Of a stretch of 64,000 bases of DNA, positions 23,520 through 33,554 are shown one piece after another. The stretch's first letter is position 1; each line of letters starts with the position of its first letter. The DNA is from Melanopsichium pennsylvanicum (lineage: Eukaryota; Basidiomycota; Ustilaginomycetes; Ustilaginales), in NCBI GenBank assembly GCA_900208305.1, contig OAPG01000022.1, forward strand, positions 186,001 through 250,000, written 5' to 3'. The translations under genes were made by a program, and so were the position numbers. Below the pieces are notes generated by a model that searched no databases, was not told the DNA's origin, and saw nothing but the letters and a program-made list of their open reading frames with translations.

Positions 23520-24677
23520 TCATGTCGAATCCATCGAAAGTTGCATTGCAAGACGCAACTGTTCTTCCTCCGACAGCTCATCCATGGTTTCTTCCAGTGA
23601 ATCCAGCGCTCGCTTCTTGTTCGACCAGATGCTCGAGTTCGTCCTTTCAACATTTCTGCTCTCTCCTGAGCCAGTACGTTCTTGTGCGAGGTCAGAGAGA
23701 TCAGGTGCCGAATTCGAAATTGTAGTCAGAAGGTCCTCTTCCAACAACCCCACGCCTCTTCCAGCATCAGCAGCACCGACTTCCATGACTGCCCCGCCAC
23801 TGCGTCGATCAGCATCATCTCCATTCCCTACAAGTGTGCTCTTATTCTCACCGCTATTTGTCTTTCTCTGCTTGTACGTTCGATTTTCACCAACCCTGAA
23901 AGGCTGGCTGAAAACCTCACGCAACCTTTTAGCCTTGACCTCACCAAACCCTGGGCACATACCCACTTGCTCTTGTCCCGCCCTAATCACGCCTTTCAAA
24001 CTCCCAAACCGACTGAGCAGCGTCACCACATCCGTCCTGTTCACACCCCGCACTTGCGTCAGTACATTGGTCACCTGAGACAGATAGTCCTCTCCAACCC
24101 TCTCCTTGATCAAATCGGGTGGTTTGTGTTCAAAACTCTTGTACGTCTCAATGTAACGTCCTGCCTCTTCTGCAGACCATGCTACCATCATGCTCAGATT
24201 GTTGATGAGTGCCGTTTTGGTTAGCTCCTTGATCGCAGCTTGGTGATCGTTGACGTCGCACATGACTAGCAGGATGCGTAGGGTGAACATCTGCTGCAGC
24301 TTTTGGATACGCGTGTGAACATATTCTGGATGTAGACGGTGATACCGGATGCTGAGAAACAGGACGCACGAGGAGAGTCCTACTTGATAGTCGGGTACAA
24401 TGTCGGCGTACTCCCAACCTATGTTTCGGATGTGCGTGAGTACCGGGTTGCCTCGTTGACAGTTGTTCACTAGAATGGTTTTGCCCGTTCCTGCTGCTCC
24501 ACGGATCAGAGGGCGGGGACGAGGTTGGACGACTGTGGGTCCAGATCCGGAAGAAGAGGCGTTGGTCGGGATGGAGGTAGTGGAGGTATTCAAGTCTCGA
24601 GGCAGCGACGACGCTGGTCGGAAGGACGACATTGGTCGCAAAGGGCTGTTGCTCCCACTTGGCTGTGGACCGACCAT
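23520..24677 (-). CDS. RAD10: Rad10/ERCC1 DNA-repair nuclease subunit with C-terminal UIM-like motif
   Basis: 385 residues from the ATG at 24677; an in-frame ATG at 24881 is also open, but the extra 68 residues look like translated leader. Rad10/ERCC1 pairs with Rad1/XPF to cut 5' of lesions in nucleotide excision repair and in recombination. The central domain is unmistakable: QRGNPVLTHIRNIGWEYADI, VGLSSCVLFLSIRYHRLHPEY and WSAEEAGRYIETYK. A tandem helix-hairpin-helix follows (VRGVNRTDVVTLLSRFGSL; GFGEVKAKRLREVF). Two extras are notable: GAAGTGKT at residues 60-67 fits the Walker A pattern, and the last 17 residues (SEEEQLRLAMQLSMDST) fit a ubiquitin-interacting motif. About 110 poorly conserved residues link the HhH domain to this tail. 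Confidence 0.9.
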   Translation of the reverse strand: MVGPQPSGSNSPLRPMSSFRPASSLPRDLNTSTTSIPTNASSSGSGPTVVQPRPRPLIRGAAGTGKTILVNNCQRGNPVLTHIRNIGWEYADIVPDYQVGLSSCVLFLSIRYHRLHPEYVHTRIQKLQQMFTLRILLVMCDVNDHQAAIKELTKTALINNLSMMVAWSAEEAGRYIETYKSFEHKPPDLIKERVGEDYLSQVTNVLTQVRGVNRTDVVTLLSRFGSLKGVIRAGQEQVGMCPGFGEVKAKRLREVFSQPFRVGENRTYKQRKTNSGENKSTLVGNGDDADRRSGGAVMEVGAADAGRGVGLLEEDLLTTISNSAPDLSDLAQERTGSGESRNVERTNSSIWSNKKRALDSLEETMDELSEEEQLRLAMQLSMDST

Positions 24678-26109
24678 GTACGATAGGGGAGGGAAGATGC
24701 AATGCGATGTGATGTGAAGCGATGCGATAATGCAAACGGTTGGCCAAATACAGTTGAGAAAATGAAATTCAAAAAGGCTGCCAAACCGATGGACGAGACT
24801 CAAAGAGGTGCGGTTGATGCACCGTGCTATATGCGAAGGCAAGCGAGCTGAGAGAAGACAAGAGATGCAAGACAATGTCACAGTCGACGATCCAACTCGT
24901 ATTGATTGTGGGTATGTGCTGAGATGTCAAACAGCCTGATCCTAGAATTGGAAAGAAACCGAATCGAAATCAACAAAGTCAAAGTCGAAGAGATGATCAG
25001 CATCCATTTCCCGAACGTGTGTGAACAGCCACTCACAGCAGCAGTGAAGGCGAGGGAGCTTGTTAGCAGCATGCATCCAGGCTGAGCAATTGTTTGAATC
25101 AGAATTGCAGAAGAAGAAGAATTGACTCGGCACCGGGGTCTCCCCCTTGGACTGTTGAGCTTGTGAATGTGAAATTTTAATCATCACTTTGGCTCCTTGC
25201 TCCCTATCGTTTCGATGCATGCTTCATTCGCCTCTTTCTAGAGTGTCACGCCTGCTGCTGCTGTTGGTCAAATCAATGTGATGTAGAAGTAGACTTACGA
25301 TTTGGACAGTAGCGCAAGGAGACAAAGAGCACTCCAAGCGCAAGTGATGACGTGTGCCGTCCTTGTCCTTATTGCCGTCGTCGCAGGTGAAGGTTGCGGA
25401 ATAGCTACGTAGGACGGGAAAAAGTAGCGAGAAACCAATGTGACGAGGACGAGAGGAAGTGGAGACCAACGCCACCACCATTACTACTACTACCACCACC
25501 ACAAAATGACGCGCCGCAGCGACTATCGACAAGATGTGCACTGTGATTTACTGTACAGTATGGGTGTGGAAGAGTTAAAAGTCGTGAGCTGTAGCCTTGT
25601 GGGTGAATCAGCATCATTCCTAGAAAAGAGGTGGAGGCTCAAGTTTATATTTGCAGAGTGTGAGATCGAAAGCAGATGCACAAAACCTATCCCACACCTC
25701 AACCTCGGCCGAGGTTAGTTTTCATCACGTGTCTTGTTGAATGTGGATATCGCACGCAAAATTGAGGGGCAGAGGCTTGGACAATTCGTTCCGAGCTCGA
25801 AAGCTCGCGTTGAATTTTTGACTTGCTGCGCTGCCTCACATTTCACAGCCTCGTATTTTTGGCAGCAGAGCGCAGTCAGCCATCTGAGACGTGCAACTGT
25901 CAGTTTTAACAGACAGCTTCCTCAAGCTACAGCCACACACAGTCAGTTTGTGCCCCATCCCAGACGCAGCCAAGTCTCTCTCGAGTGTGAGTTTCGAGAT
26001 TCGAGTTACGAGCCTCAGAGCGTGCCAGAGTCAACCCAATTGAGCTCGTCACCAATATCTTCAACCTTTTCCTCACCATCAAGTCACATCATCCGAATAT
26101 CCAGCAACA
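24678..26109. other. Divergent intergenic region, RAD10 / RPL2
   Basis: About 1.4 kb with no gene. It includes one ATTTACTGTA site that continues into a palindrome (25546-25560) and a T/C-rich leader before RPL2, as usual for ribosomal-protein genes. Confidence 0.55.
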
Positions 26110-27686
26110 ATGGGTCGCGTTATTCGAGCTCAGCGTAAGAGCGGTGGTATCTTCACCGCTCACACCAAGCACAACAAGGCTCCCGCCAAGCTCCGTGTCT
26201 ACGATTACGCCGAGCGCAACGGTTACATCCGAGGTGTTGTCAAGGAGATCATCCACGATGCCGGTCGGTAAGTGTTCATTCCAACGATTCAACAGAAAAG
26301 CACCACTAATCAGCATCAGCATCAGCATCAGCACTAGCACTGCGTTCTTCATCGCATTGGGAAGCAGCATCGACACTAAGCAATCAGCAAAAATATGGCG
26401 AAGCAAATGCATTCGATTGAGACAGAATATTCGGAGACACGCCAGGTAGAAGGAAAAACAGTGTCAGAATCAGCATCAGATTAAAGCAATCTCTTCCGAG
26501 CACGGCAAACGGAAATTCACGACATGCAATTATGATAGACAGGCGTTGGCAATTTTCAGGCAAAGGATTTGTCTTGACCCCCTCTGCAGCTTGGATTACC
26601 GTGTTCATCTTGCATCCGGGTTTCGTTCTGCATTGAACAGGTTTACGACGAAGTTTGACCGCAGAATAGCACGCATTTTTGAAGCATTCCAACGGACGTA
26701 GTCGCAAACACAACTTTGAATCGATTCATAGCGCGCAGCCTGGTGGATCACCACACATCCGTGTCGATTCTTTTTAGCCTTGTCATCGCATCAGCCTAGG
26801 CCGTCCCCAAGATCGATTTCCAGTAAACAGCCAGTCCAATGTTGCCAAATTGTCGGCCATTGAAGCGAATTACGACTTTCTCTACAACCTCTGCTCTACA
26901 ACTATGCATACGCAGGACTTTAATGCCGCGAAGCCTATGCCGATCCAATACCATAGCGATGCTCTGCAATGCCGATGCTGTGATGCTGTCCTGTCCTTGG
27001 AATCCAACTTTTGATCCTGCGCCAAATTGGACAGTTGTACTGATCCTTTTCTTGTGTTTCTTGATTGCCTTTCAATTAGTGGTGCTCCCCTCGCCAAGGT
27101 TGCATTCCGTGACCCTTACAAGTACCGCACCCGTGTCGAGACCTTTGTTGCCACTGAGGGCCTCTCCACCGGCCAATTCGTTTACTGCGGTAAGAAGGCT
27201 GCTTTGAACGTTGCCAACGTTCTCCCCCTTTCTTCGCTCCCCGAAGGTACCATTGTCTGCAACGTCGAAGAGAAGTCTGGTGACCGTGGTTCGCTCGCCC
27301 GTACCTCGGGCAACTACGCTACCATCATTGGCCACGATTCCAATGGCAAGACCTCGCGTATCCGCCTTCCTTCCGGTGCCAAGAAGACCGTCCCCTCTAC
27401 CTCGCGTGCTACCATTGGTATCGTCGCTGGTGGTGGACGTATCGACAAGCCTTTGCTCAAGGCCGGTCGTGCTCACCACAAGTTCAAGGTCAAGAGGAAC
27501 TCGTGGCCCCGCACTCGTGGTGTGGCTATGAACCCCGTCGACCACCCTCACGGTGGTGGTAACCACCAGCACATCGGCAAGCCTTCCACTCGCTCCCGTT
27601 TCGCTCCCGCTGGTCAGAAGGTCGGTCTCATCGCCGCCCGTCGTACCGGTCTCATCCGCGGTACCATCAAGACCAAGGACGCTTAA
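26110..27686 (+). CDS. RPL2: 60S ribosomal protein L2 (uL2, also called L8), two exons
   Basis: Exons 26110-26267 and 27080-27686 join at CG|T in the codon for Arg53 and give 254 residues, the exact family length. The protein starts [20 protein letters not shown] and contains the uL2 loop with the conserved histidine context [14 protein letters not shown] near the peptidyl-transferase centre. uL2 is needed for subunit joining and peptidyl-transferase activity. The intron has a canonical donor GTAAGT and acceptor TTAG, is 812 bp long, which is large for this gene set, and contains a CAGCAT repeat near 26312. Codon use is strongly biased, as in actin. Confidence 0.96.
26268..27079 (+). other. 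RPL2 intron, 812 bp
   Basis: Long single intron. Ribosomal-protein introns often host small nucleolar RNAs, but no clear C/D box pair or H/ACA hairpin could be identified by eye. A (CAGCAT)n stretch lies at about 26311-26335. Confidence 0.8.
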
Positions 27687-28227
27687 ACCATGCCCTCATC
27701 TCGACATTTATGAGGTTTCCCTTTTTTTGGTTTTGGTTTGCTTGTTTCGATTCTGTTCCTCCGCATTCTCTTCTTCTACCTTTTTTCCATTTCGGGATCG
27801 GGAGCTGCATGGAAACGGCTCAGCTCTTGTCTTTTCCCTTCATCATGTATTTTGGCTCTAAGTTTGAAAGCCGCTTACCGTCATTCACACGTCATGCCGT
27901 TATTTCCTAGGAATCAAGGCTTTGCTCTATCACAGGAGCAGGTCGTGTTTTCATTGCAACACTACTAACACCCAAAAGAAAGATTGGTAATAACAATCTC
28001 GTTTCTCGCTTCTTTCAACCTATACATGGGTAATTTAGTATCGTGGTGCGTTTGTGATACAGCGTGTTGTGGAGGATATCGGTGGCACACGGTCCTACGA
28101 CACGAATTGGGCAGGAAATATGAGAGGCAGGATCAGTCTTGGTGTTGGAGAACAGCGTTCACCAACACCGCCTGGTTCCTATGCCTTGGCGTGCGCAATC
28201 CAACCCGGACGTGACCATGACGACGTC
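27687..28227. other. Convergent intergenic region, RPL2 / secreted-protein island
   Basis: About 540 bp, T-rich just after RPL2 (3' UTR). No gene seen. Confidence 0.5.
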
Positions 28228-28836
28228 TCATCTTCTCTGACCTCTTCCTCTTGCAGCACTACTTGTTGCCTTCTGCCTCTGCCTCTGTCGCTGTCGCTGC
28301 CGCTGACGGCGTTCTTCTTCCTCCTGCCTCAACCGCTGATCGATCCGCTGTCGTTCTTCTCTTCTCAACTGCTGTTCGATCCGCTGTTGTTCTTCTCTTC
28401 TCAACTGCTGTTCGATGCGTTGTTGCTCTTCTCTTCTCCTCAACTCTTCCTCGTTTACACGAGGAGACCGATGGGACCCTGAGCCCATGCGATCGATGAC
28501 GCGATGATCAAACTCAACAAGCGATTCTCTGGCCGTGATCCCGAGCCTGTGTCTTGCAGGATTCTCGTTTACAACTCCTCTGATGGGTGAGTTGACCAAA
28601 TGTCCTTCGCTTTCAAAAGCTGCGGGCATAATTGGAGGAATGCGATCATCGGCGATTCGAAAACCTAGCCAGCTTGACTCGCGAGACCAATCAGGAATTC
28701 GTGTTGATGCGTCCTCGATGACTTTCTTACCCAGAAATGGGTTGGGATGAGCCATCACATGTCGTCGTTGTAAGAGCAAAATCGTGAATGCTGCGAGAAG
28801 CATGTACTGAAATGCTGTTTTGAAGAGCGTTTGCAT
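28228..28836 (-). CDS. Candidate secreted effector with Arg/Glu/Gln tandem repeats
   Basis: 202 residues, not recognised. The N-terminus has a hydrophobic stretch (YMLLAAFTILLL) ending near VMA-HPNPF, consistent with a signal peptide or anchor; M12 is an alternative start. The middle (about 35-125) is of ordinary composition with no known motif. The C-terminal third is highly charged and repetitive: about three copies of a 12-residue unit RREEQQRIEQQL (36 bp at DNA level), then a run of Gln-Arg pairs. This would form an extended charged helix. It is the first of four predicted secreted proteins in the RPL2-tRNA interval. Function unknown. Confidence 0.6.
   Translation of the reverse strand: MQTLFKTAFQYMLLAAFTILLLQRRHVMAHPNPFLGKKVIEDASTRIPDWSRESSWLGFRIADDRIPPIMPAAFESEGHLVNSPIRGVVNENPARHRLGITARESLVEFDHRVIDRMGSGSHRSPRVNEEELRRREEQQRIEQQLRREEQQRIEQQLRREERQRIDQRLRQEEEERRQRQRQRQRQRQKATSSAARGRGQRR
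28334..28441 (-). repeat. 36-bp coding tandem repeat, about three copies
   Basis: Three near-identical 36-bp units built on CTTCTCTTCTCAACTGCTGT with a CGATCCGCTGTTGTT segment encode the RREEQQRIEQQL units of the gene above. The third copy shows the most change. Confidence 0.85.
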
Positions 28837-29281
28837 TGTGGTTTTCTTGAAATCGTCTCAGGAGAAGTGGACGCAAGATTGATGTCCTGTCAGAGAGGCT
28901 TCCCTGAAAAATGTGTTCGAGAGCGTTAAGCTCAATCAAGAGAGAAACCACCACCGGTACGAGCTAGGAAAAGAGAGATATAGAAAGCCGCAGCCAAGAC
29001 TAAGCGTCCGTGATTGGGTATCAGCAGAGGCACACTAACAAGGTTATACTTGGGAAGCGGAAGCAATGTCGAGGCCACAGCGGTTTAAGTTTGCCGCTCT
29101 TGAGAGTGTATGTGTGTATATATAAACACAATATGTCACCTTCCCTTTTTCTCTTGGTCCCACATCTCGTCAAGCACTTGCATTTGACCATCACCGATTT
29201 CATAATCTCGACCGCACCTTTTGAAAGAATCGACATCGAAATACCGACAGCGGCAAGAAAGGGCTTTTTTTCTTATCGAAT

Positions 29282-29397
29282 GTACTCTCTTTTGCAATTC
29301 GTTTCGTGGTCTGCACTATCTCACTTTTGCGGTCTCATATGGACCCACCCTTAATGCACTAACTCAACTTCGAGGCTGCTCTGGGTCAAGTTCGCTG
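29282..29397 (+). repeat. Inverted repeat, left arm (116 bp)
   Basis: Matches the reverse complement of 29922-30037 at about 90% by hand alignment (about 11 mismatches, several of them C/T or G/A). It starts at GTACTCTCTTTTGCAATT and ends at GGTCAAGTTCGCTG. Confidence 0.85.
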
Positions 29398-29921
29398 TGT
29401 GAACATGTATCTGAGTGGGTAATCTTCTTGCCACCACCATCATCAATCTGCGCCATGCCGCAAAAGAGAGGAAAGATGCTCTCGCTTGAGACAAGGGCTA
29501 ATGGTACCAGAAAGCACTGCACGAAGCTTTCTGAAGCATCATGCTTGAAGTGACAGGATCGAAACAGAGAAGAAAAAAGTGGCAATCAACAACCTGTGCT
29601 CGAGGACGAGCTATTCCACTAAATTCAGGACCAACTTGACAACAAAGCTGATCTCCGGGTCTGAGACATACAGCAGCCTGTCAAAGGAGGAGTATGAGGA
29701 TGCTGTTAACTTCATCAATGCAATCTGAAGTAATACAAACTCAGTCACAGGCGCAAATGTCATGGGTTGGATCCGCGAAGTGAACAGAAACCTGCACAGG
29801 GCCGTGGATCGAGAGGTGATAGGACGAGAGTATCATTATAATTTAGCGGAGTGCAACGAAGAGCTGGCCGGCGAGCTCCTTGCAGACGTTGCAAGTCTTC
29901 ATGTCTCGAACTTATGAAAGG

Positions 29922-30037
29922 CAGCGAACTTGACCCAATGCAGCCTCGAAGTTGCAATAGTGCATCAAGGGTGGGTCCATATGAGACCGCGAAAGTGAGA
30001 TAGTGTAAACCGCGAAACTAATTGCAAAAGAGAGTAC
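29922..30037 (-). repeat. Inverted repeat, right arm (116 bp)
   Basis: Reverse-complement partner of 29282-29397, separated by 524 bp. Weaker similarity continues outward (TGTCACC-TTCCCTTTT blocks near 29137 and 30095), which suggests duplicated upstream regions of an effector gene rather than a transposon end. Confidence 0.85.
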
Positions 30038-30522
30038 GGTACGGCAATTGTGAAGGAGCTCCTTCTCCGCTGATCTCGCTGTCCTTGAAAAGGGAGGGTG
30101 ACACCTGTACAGAAACACATACAGAGCCACAGACTTTACTTCAGTTCAATGAAATAGCATAGGAGCATAAAGGGGCCTATTAACCAATGCATTGCTGGAG
30201 AAGGAGAGGGGAACGCGAACGTCGGTTAAAGGGCTTGCGTAGACGATATTCACACGCGCAACTCCATCGAGTTGATCTGACAGGCCAAGTACGACTCGGG
30301 GATGGTGTTGGAAGCGAAAAAAATACTGCGACAGAGGACCGCGTTATGTGGACTGACGAATTGGTGGAGAACCTGTGTGTGGACGTGGGGTCGAGGCTGC
30401 AATTCAGTCCATACGGCCTCGATGCCTACCTAGTGGCCCTATCAGCCCCTTCAGGCGCTACTTCTCTGCCTGAACAGCCTTTTCAGTAGTCGAATCGACC
30501 CGTATTGACCCCGCTAAATCGA

Positions 30523-30963
30523 TTACCACTCCGCGGAGTGGTTCATCTCTTCTTCGTGATTTCTAATCGCCTGTTCCCATCGTCGCCTATCCCATCCTTC
30601 TGAACGCTGAAGTCTCGGCCCCTGACCGGACGTCTCGGGGACGTTGTTAGGCGAAACAGCCGGGGGTCGCCTGGAGTTCTCGATTTCAATCCTTAAGTTT
30701 GAGCCAGAAAAGCTACGGGCAGGCTGTAAGGGGCGGGGTTGCGAGTTGAAGGCCGGAGGGCGTCGATACGCGTTGGAAGGAACCGCATTTTGCTGTCCAA
30801 GATTCATACGCCCAAGGCGATCGGTGATGGATCCAGTGGATTCCTCCAAGGCTTCAGCGGAATTTTCCAAGGCTCCCAGTCCCACCCCTCTAAAAGGAGC
30901 CGCCGTGATCAGCGTGGCCCAGAGGAAAATGAGGCCAAAGATGAGGGCGAAACTGTTCCGCAT
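30523..30963 (-). CDS. Candidate secreted effector, 146 aa
   Basis: The ORF is open from 31041, but the ATG at 30963 gives a textbook signal peptide, MRNSFALIFGLIFLWATLITA, cut before APF, so it is taken as the start. The mature part is hydrophilic, Pro/Arg/Asn-rich, without cysteine and without known domains. It begins with an acidic amphipathic segment (ENSAEALEESTGSITDRLGR) and ends with WDRRRWEQAIRNHEEEMNHS. No similarity to its neighbours was evident. Small, cysteine-free, disordered secreted proteins in clusters are typical of smut effectors; that role is inferred from the setting. Confidence 0.6.
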   Translation of the reverse strand: MRNSFALIFGLIFLWATLITAAPFRGVGLGALENSAEALEESTGSITDRLGRMNLGQQNAVPSNAYRRPPAFNSQPRPLQPARSFSGSNLRIEIENSRRPPAVSPNNVPETSGQGPRLQRSEGWDRRRWEQAIRNHEEEMNHSAEW

Positions 30964-32329
30964 TATGAACTGTAGTAAGAGGACAGGATTGAGAAATTGT
31001 CGTGAGAAGAGATGTGGCGAGCCTTGAGACTCGAGAGTCAAGCAGACGTTTTATGCTTGTGAAACAGACCGTCCAATTCTAAAGTAAAGTCCTTTTTGGT
31101 GTGAATGCTGGCACGTTTTCCCGCCCCCGGTTTTGGGAACATCTTTCTACTGTCACCTGCGAAGCATGTATAAACACCCTCCTGGTTATTATGAGAACAA
31201 GGCGCGGCCAACATACCGCAGCTCTGGTGGATCATGCAGCTAGTCACACTGACACCGGTTACTTTAAAAGGGATTCATATCGTCTCATCGTTCGGCATAT
31301 TCGTGTGAACCGGCAATACTGTACATTAACTATACCCACAAATTGATTCATCCCGGTCGATGAACCTCATACTTTGATGATCGCAACTTACTATATCACC
31401 TTGCAATTGCACCACAGTGGGTTGAGCCAAGTCCACTAACCTCCAGGTGGCGGCCTCATTCTGTTGCGCACGCGGCTTCTGTCATGTTTCGGTCCGAGAG
31501 GATCCACCAAAGCACCCACCGCAGAGCCACCGAATAGAAGGACGAAGAACGCTGGTGAACACCAAGGTCGGCAGACTTGCTCACCAAAAGGCTGAGCTTT
31601 CTCTGCGTCCTGTAGCTGGCACGAGCTGGGCTTGATCAGTCTCTGAAGTGACTGAGCGACTCATACAGTGTGGCTCGAAGCGAAATCTCCACCGCGAGCC
31701 ACAGTGGGACGGTTGAGAAATTGATCAGGGTCCACCGATGTGACAAAAGAGAGGTTTTGGACGACGATCGTTGTCATGACCAGCCGTGCAGCTGAGATGC
31801 AAGAGATGGTGGGGATACAATTTTGTTTTGGCCGGATAATTGTGATGCTGCCAGTACACTACAGAGCCTTACCTGTCCAAGATCAAGATCTTGTAAACGG
31901 TCTTGACTCCCACCGAATCAAGTTTACCTGCCGAGCCACCTACTGTACTTTGGAGTATCCCACCGCAACTGTCACCTTAATTTCACACAAATCGTGCCCA
32001 TCGAAACGGTGTGACGGCCTCAAACAGGCTCGCGGATGAAGTACCCGCTGTCATTGAGTGGTCACGCCTGGACGTTACAGTATGATCCCGATAATGGTTC
32101 GTGGCAAGCTATCAAGAAAGCATCGCGAGAGTCTTCTGGAGGCTTCGCAGCTGCTGAATGCTGTAGCCCACTATGCACTAGTTGCCACAAATTGAGGATA
32201 TCAGCGCTGTCCAGGAAAAGCTCGCGAGGCAACGAGAATGTTTCCGGAAGGTTCAAATATCACACGTTGTTGCTTTTGACCATCTCCCTCTCCTGTCACA
32301 CTAGGTACTTCGTTCAGGATCTTCCCATC
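30964..32329. other. Intergenic region between head-to-head secreted-protein genes
   Basis: About 1.4 kb. No gene is recognised. It contains the upstream regions of the genes at 30963 (-) and 32330 (+) and scattered TACTGTAC motifs (31317, 31945). Confidence 0.5.
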
Positions 32330-32992
32330 ATGAAGCTCGATGTCTTTGTTATCCTTGCCCTGTCCACTAGTATCGTCGTTTCTTCTGCTCCTCTTCCCCA
32401 GGGATGGCTCAAAAAGTTCGGGAAGTGGGTCAAGGGAGAATCCTCGTCTTCTAGCAACCTTGCCGATCATTTGGCTCCAGGATCTGGAAATGATCCAGAA
32501 CATCCAGATCGTGTGATCAGAGACTCACAGCACGCAAGCGAGCGTAGCAGTCCCGCAAGCTCTCTTTCGTCGTCGTCTGATTTCTCTCCTTCTCATATCA
32601 GCGGTGGCTATGGATCTTCTTCGCAATTTAATTATGCACCTCACGACGAGTTTGCAGCCCCTCATGTTCCTGCCCCGGGGTATTCAGCTCCGTCTACCTT
32701 GCAGGCTGACTATGAGCCGGCCTTGGGCATTCCTGCTCCTCCACCTCCGTCTAGAGGTCAGCCGCCCGTGGGCCTTCCTGTTCATGTACCTCCGACTGGA
32801 TATGAGCCGGCCTTCGGTTTTCCTTTTATTCGGGGCCCCGGCTATGGGCCTGAACGGCCTTTTCTACCCCCTGCACCTCGCTACCCTCCGCCTGCCGCTC
32901 ACGGTGACTCAGATCGGCTTTGGCAAATTTTAACCGGCCAGCCTTCTCCTCCTCCTTATCGACCGCCTCGCTACGGAGGCAATCAACGGTGA
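32330..32992 (+). CDS. Candidate secreted effector, 220 aa, paralogue of the 33.6-kb gene
   Basis: The start at 32330 gives a signal peptide MKLDVFVILALSTSIVVSS followed by APLPQ. The long upstream extension of the open frame is not used because it has no signal. Residues about 20-85 share a block with the protein at 33555-34220: APLPQ, a Lys/Gly-rich segment, KGESS, then L-D-LA-GS--DPE-P--VIRD and a Ser-rich end. After that the protein is Pro/Gly/Tyr-rich with imperfect repeats of YEPA(L/F)G(I/F)P and ends in PPYRPPRYGGNQR. No cysteine and no enzyme motif. Likely intrinsically disordered once secreted. The two genes are tail to tail, 562 bp apart. Confidence 0.68.
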   Translation: MKLDVFVILALSTSIVVSSAPLPQGWLKKFGKWVKGESSSSSNLADHLAPGSGNDPEHPDRVIRDSQHASERSSPASSLSSSSDFSPSHISGGYGSSSQFNYAPHDEFAAPHVPAPGYSAPSTLQADYEPALGIPAPPPPSRGQPPVGLPVHVPPTGYEPAFGFPFIRGPGYGPERPFLPPAPRYPPPAAHGDSDRLWQILTGQPSPPPYRPPRYGGNQR

Positions 32993-33554
32993 TGATTTCG
33001 GTGAATCAATTATGAGGTTTAACTTGAGCTTATATACAGTATATATGACTGAGTGGATAAATGACGTGTGAACGTTGGCAAAGAATTTCTCATCGAATTC
33101 TGGGCAATTCTCTTTTTTTGACATCATCAGAAATACTTATAATAATAATAAAAGATTAACAAAAATTCACATATCTCACTGTCGCCGGACCTCTCCGTTC
33201 AATTCACATCGAATTCACACCAACTTTATCATGAGCAAGCAACGTTTTGGATCAATGCACAGCACGGGTTTGGAACTTTCGCATCAGCATTAATACAGAG
33301 TACTGAGCATGTACTGCAGGCACGAGGATGCCAACATGAACTTGCTCTGCAGATATCGAGACCTTCGTGGCACCATTGCGGCGTAAAATCATTCCCAGAA
33401 GAATCCTACACGCGATGCAGCAGGCTTCTCGAAGGGGTAATGCGGAGCAGGTTACTTCACTTTCATGTCATATGATCAATGCCCGTAGAAAACGGGCAGC
33501 AAAGGCATCAAAATTGTTAGGTCAGCTTCAACATTTCCACGATCAATTAGGTCG
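32993..33554. other. Convergent intergenic region between paralogous secreted-protein genes
   Basis: About 560 bp, AT-rich, with an ATA/AAT run near 33140. Probable 3' UTRs only. Confidence 0.5.

Larger units (their letters stand above)
28837..30522. other. Intergenic region with inverted repeat in the secreted-protein island
   Basis: About 1.7 kb with no complete gene. It holds the 116-bp inverted repeat described separately. Between its arms is an ATG-less 59-codon open stretch (about 29549-29728) whose end reads YSSLSKEEYEDAVNFINAI and then stops; it could be a decayed gene. A 100-codon ORF at 30187-30489 is of doubtful reality. Confidence 0.45.

Noticed and set aside
26311..26335. Possible CRISPR-like or snoRNA repeat (CAGCAT units) in the RPL2 intron
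   Set aside because: Simple sequence repeat without spacers or snoRNA boxes.
29101..30130. Inverted repeat as a classical DNA transposon
   Set aside because: No transposase, no target-site duplication seen, and the similarity fades gradually outward rather than ending sharply on both sides.
30187..30489. 100-codon ORF in the effector island
   Set aside because: Arg-rich start, no signal peptide, no recognisable motif; kept only as a possible relic.
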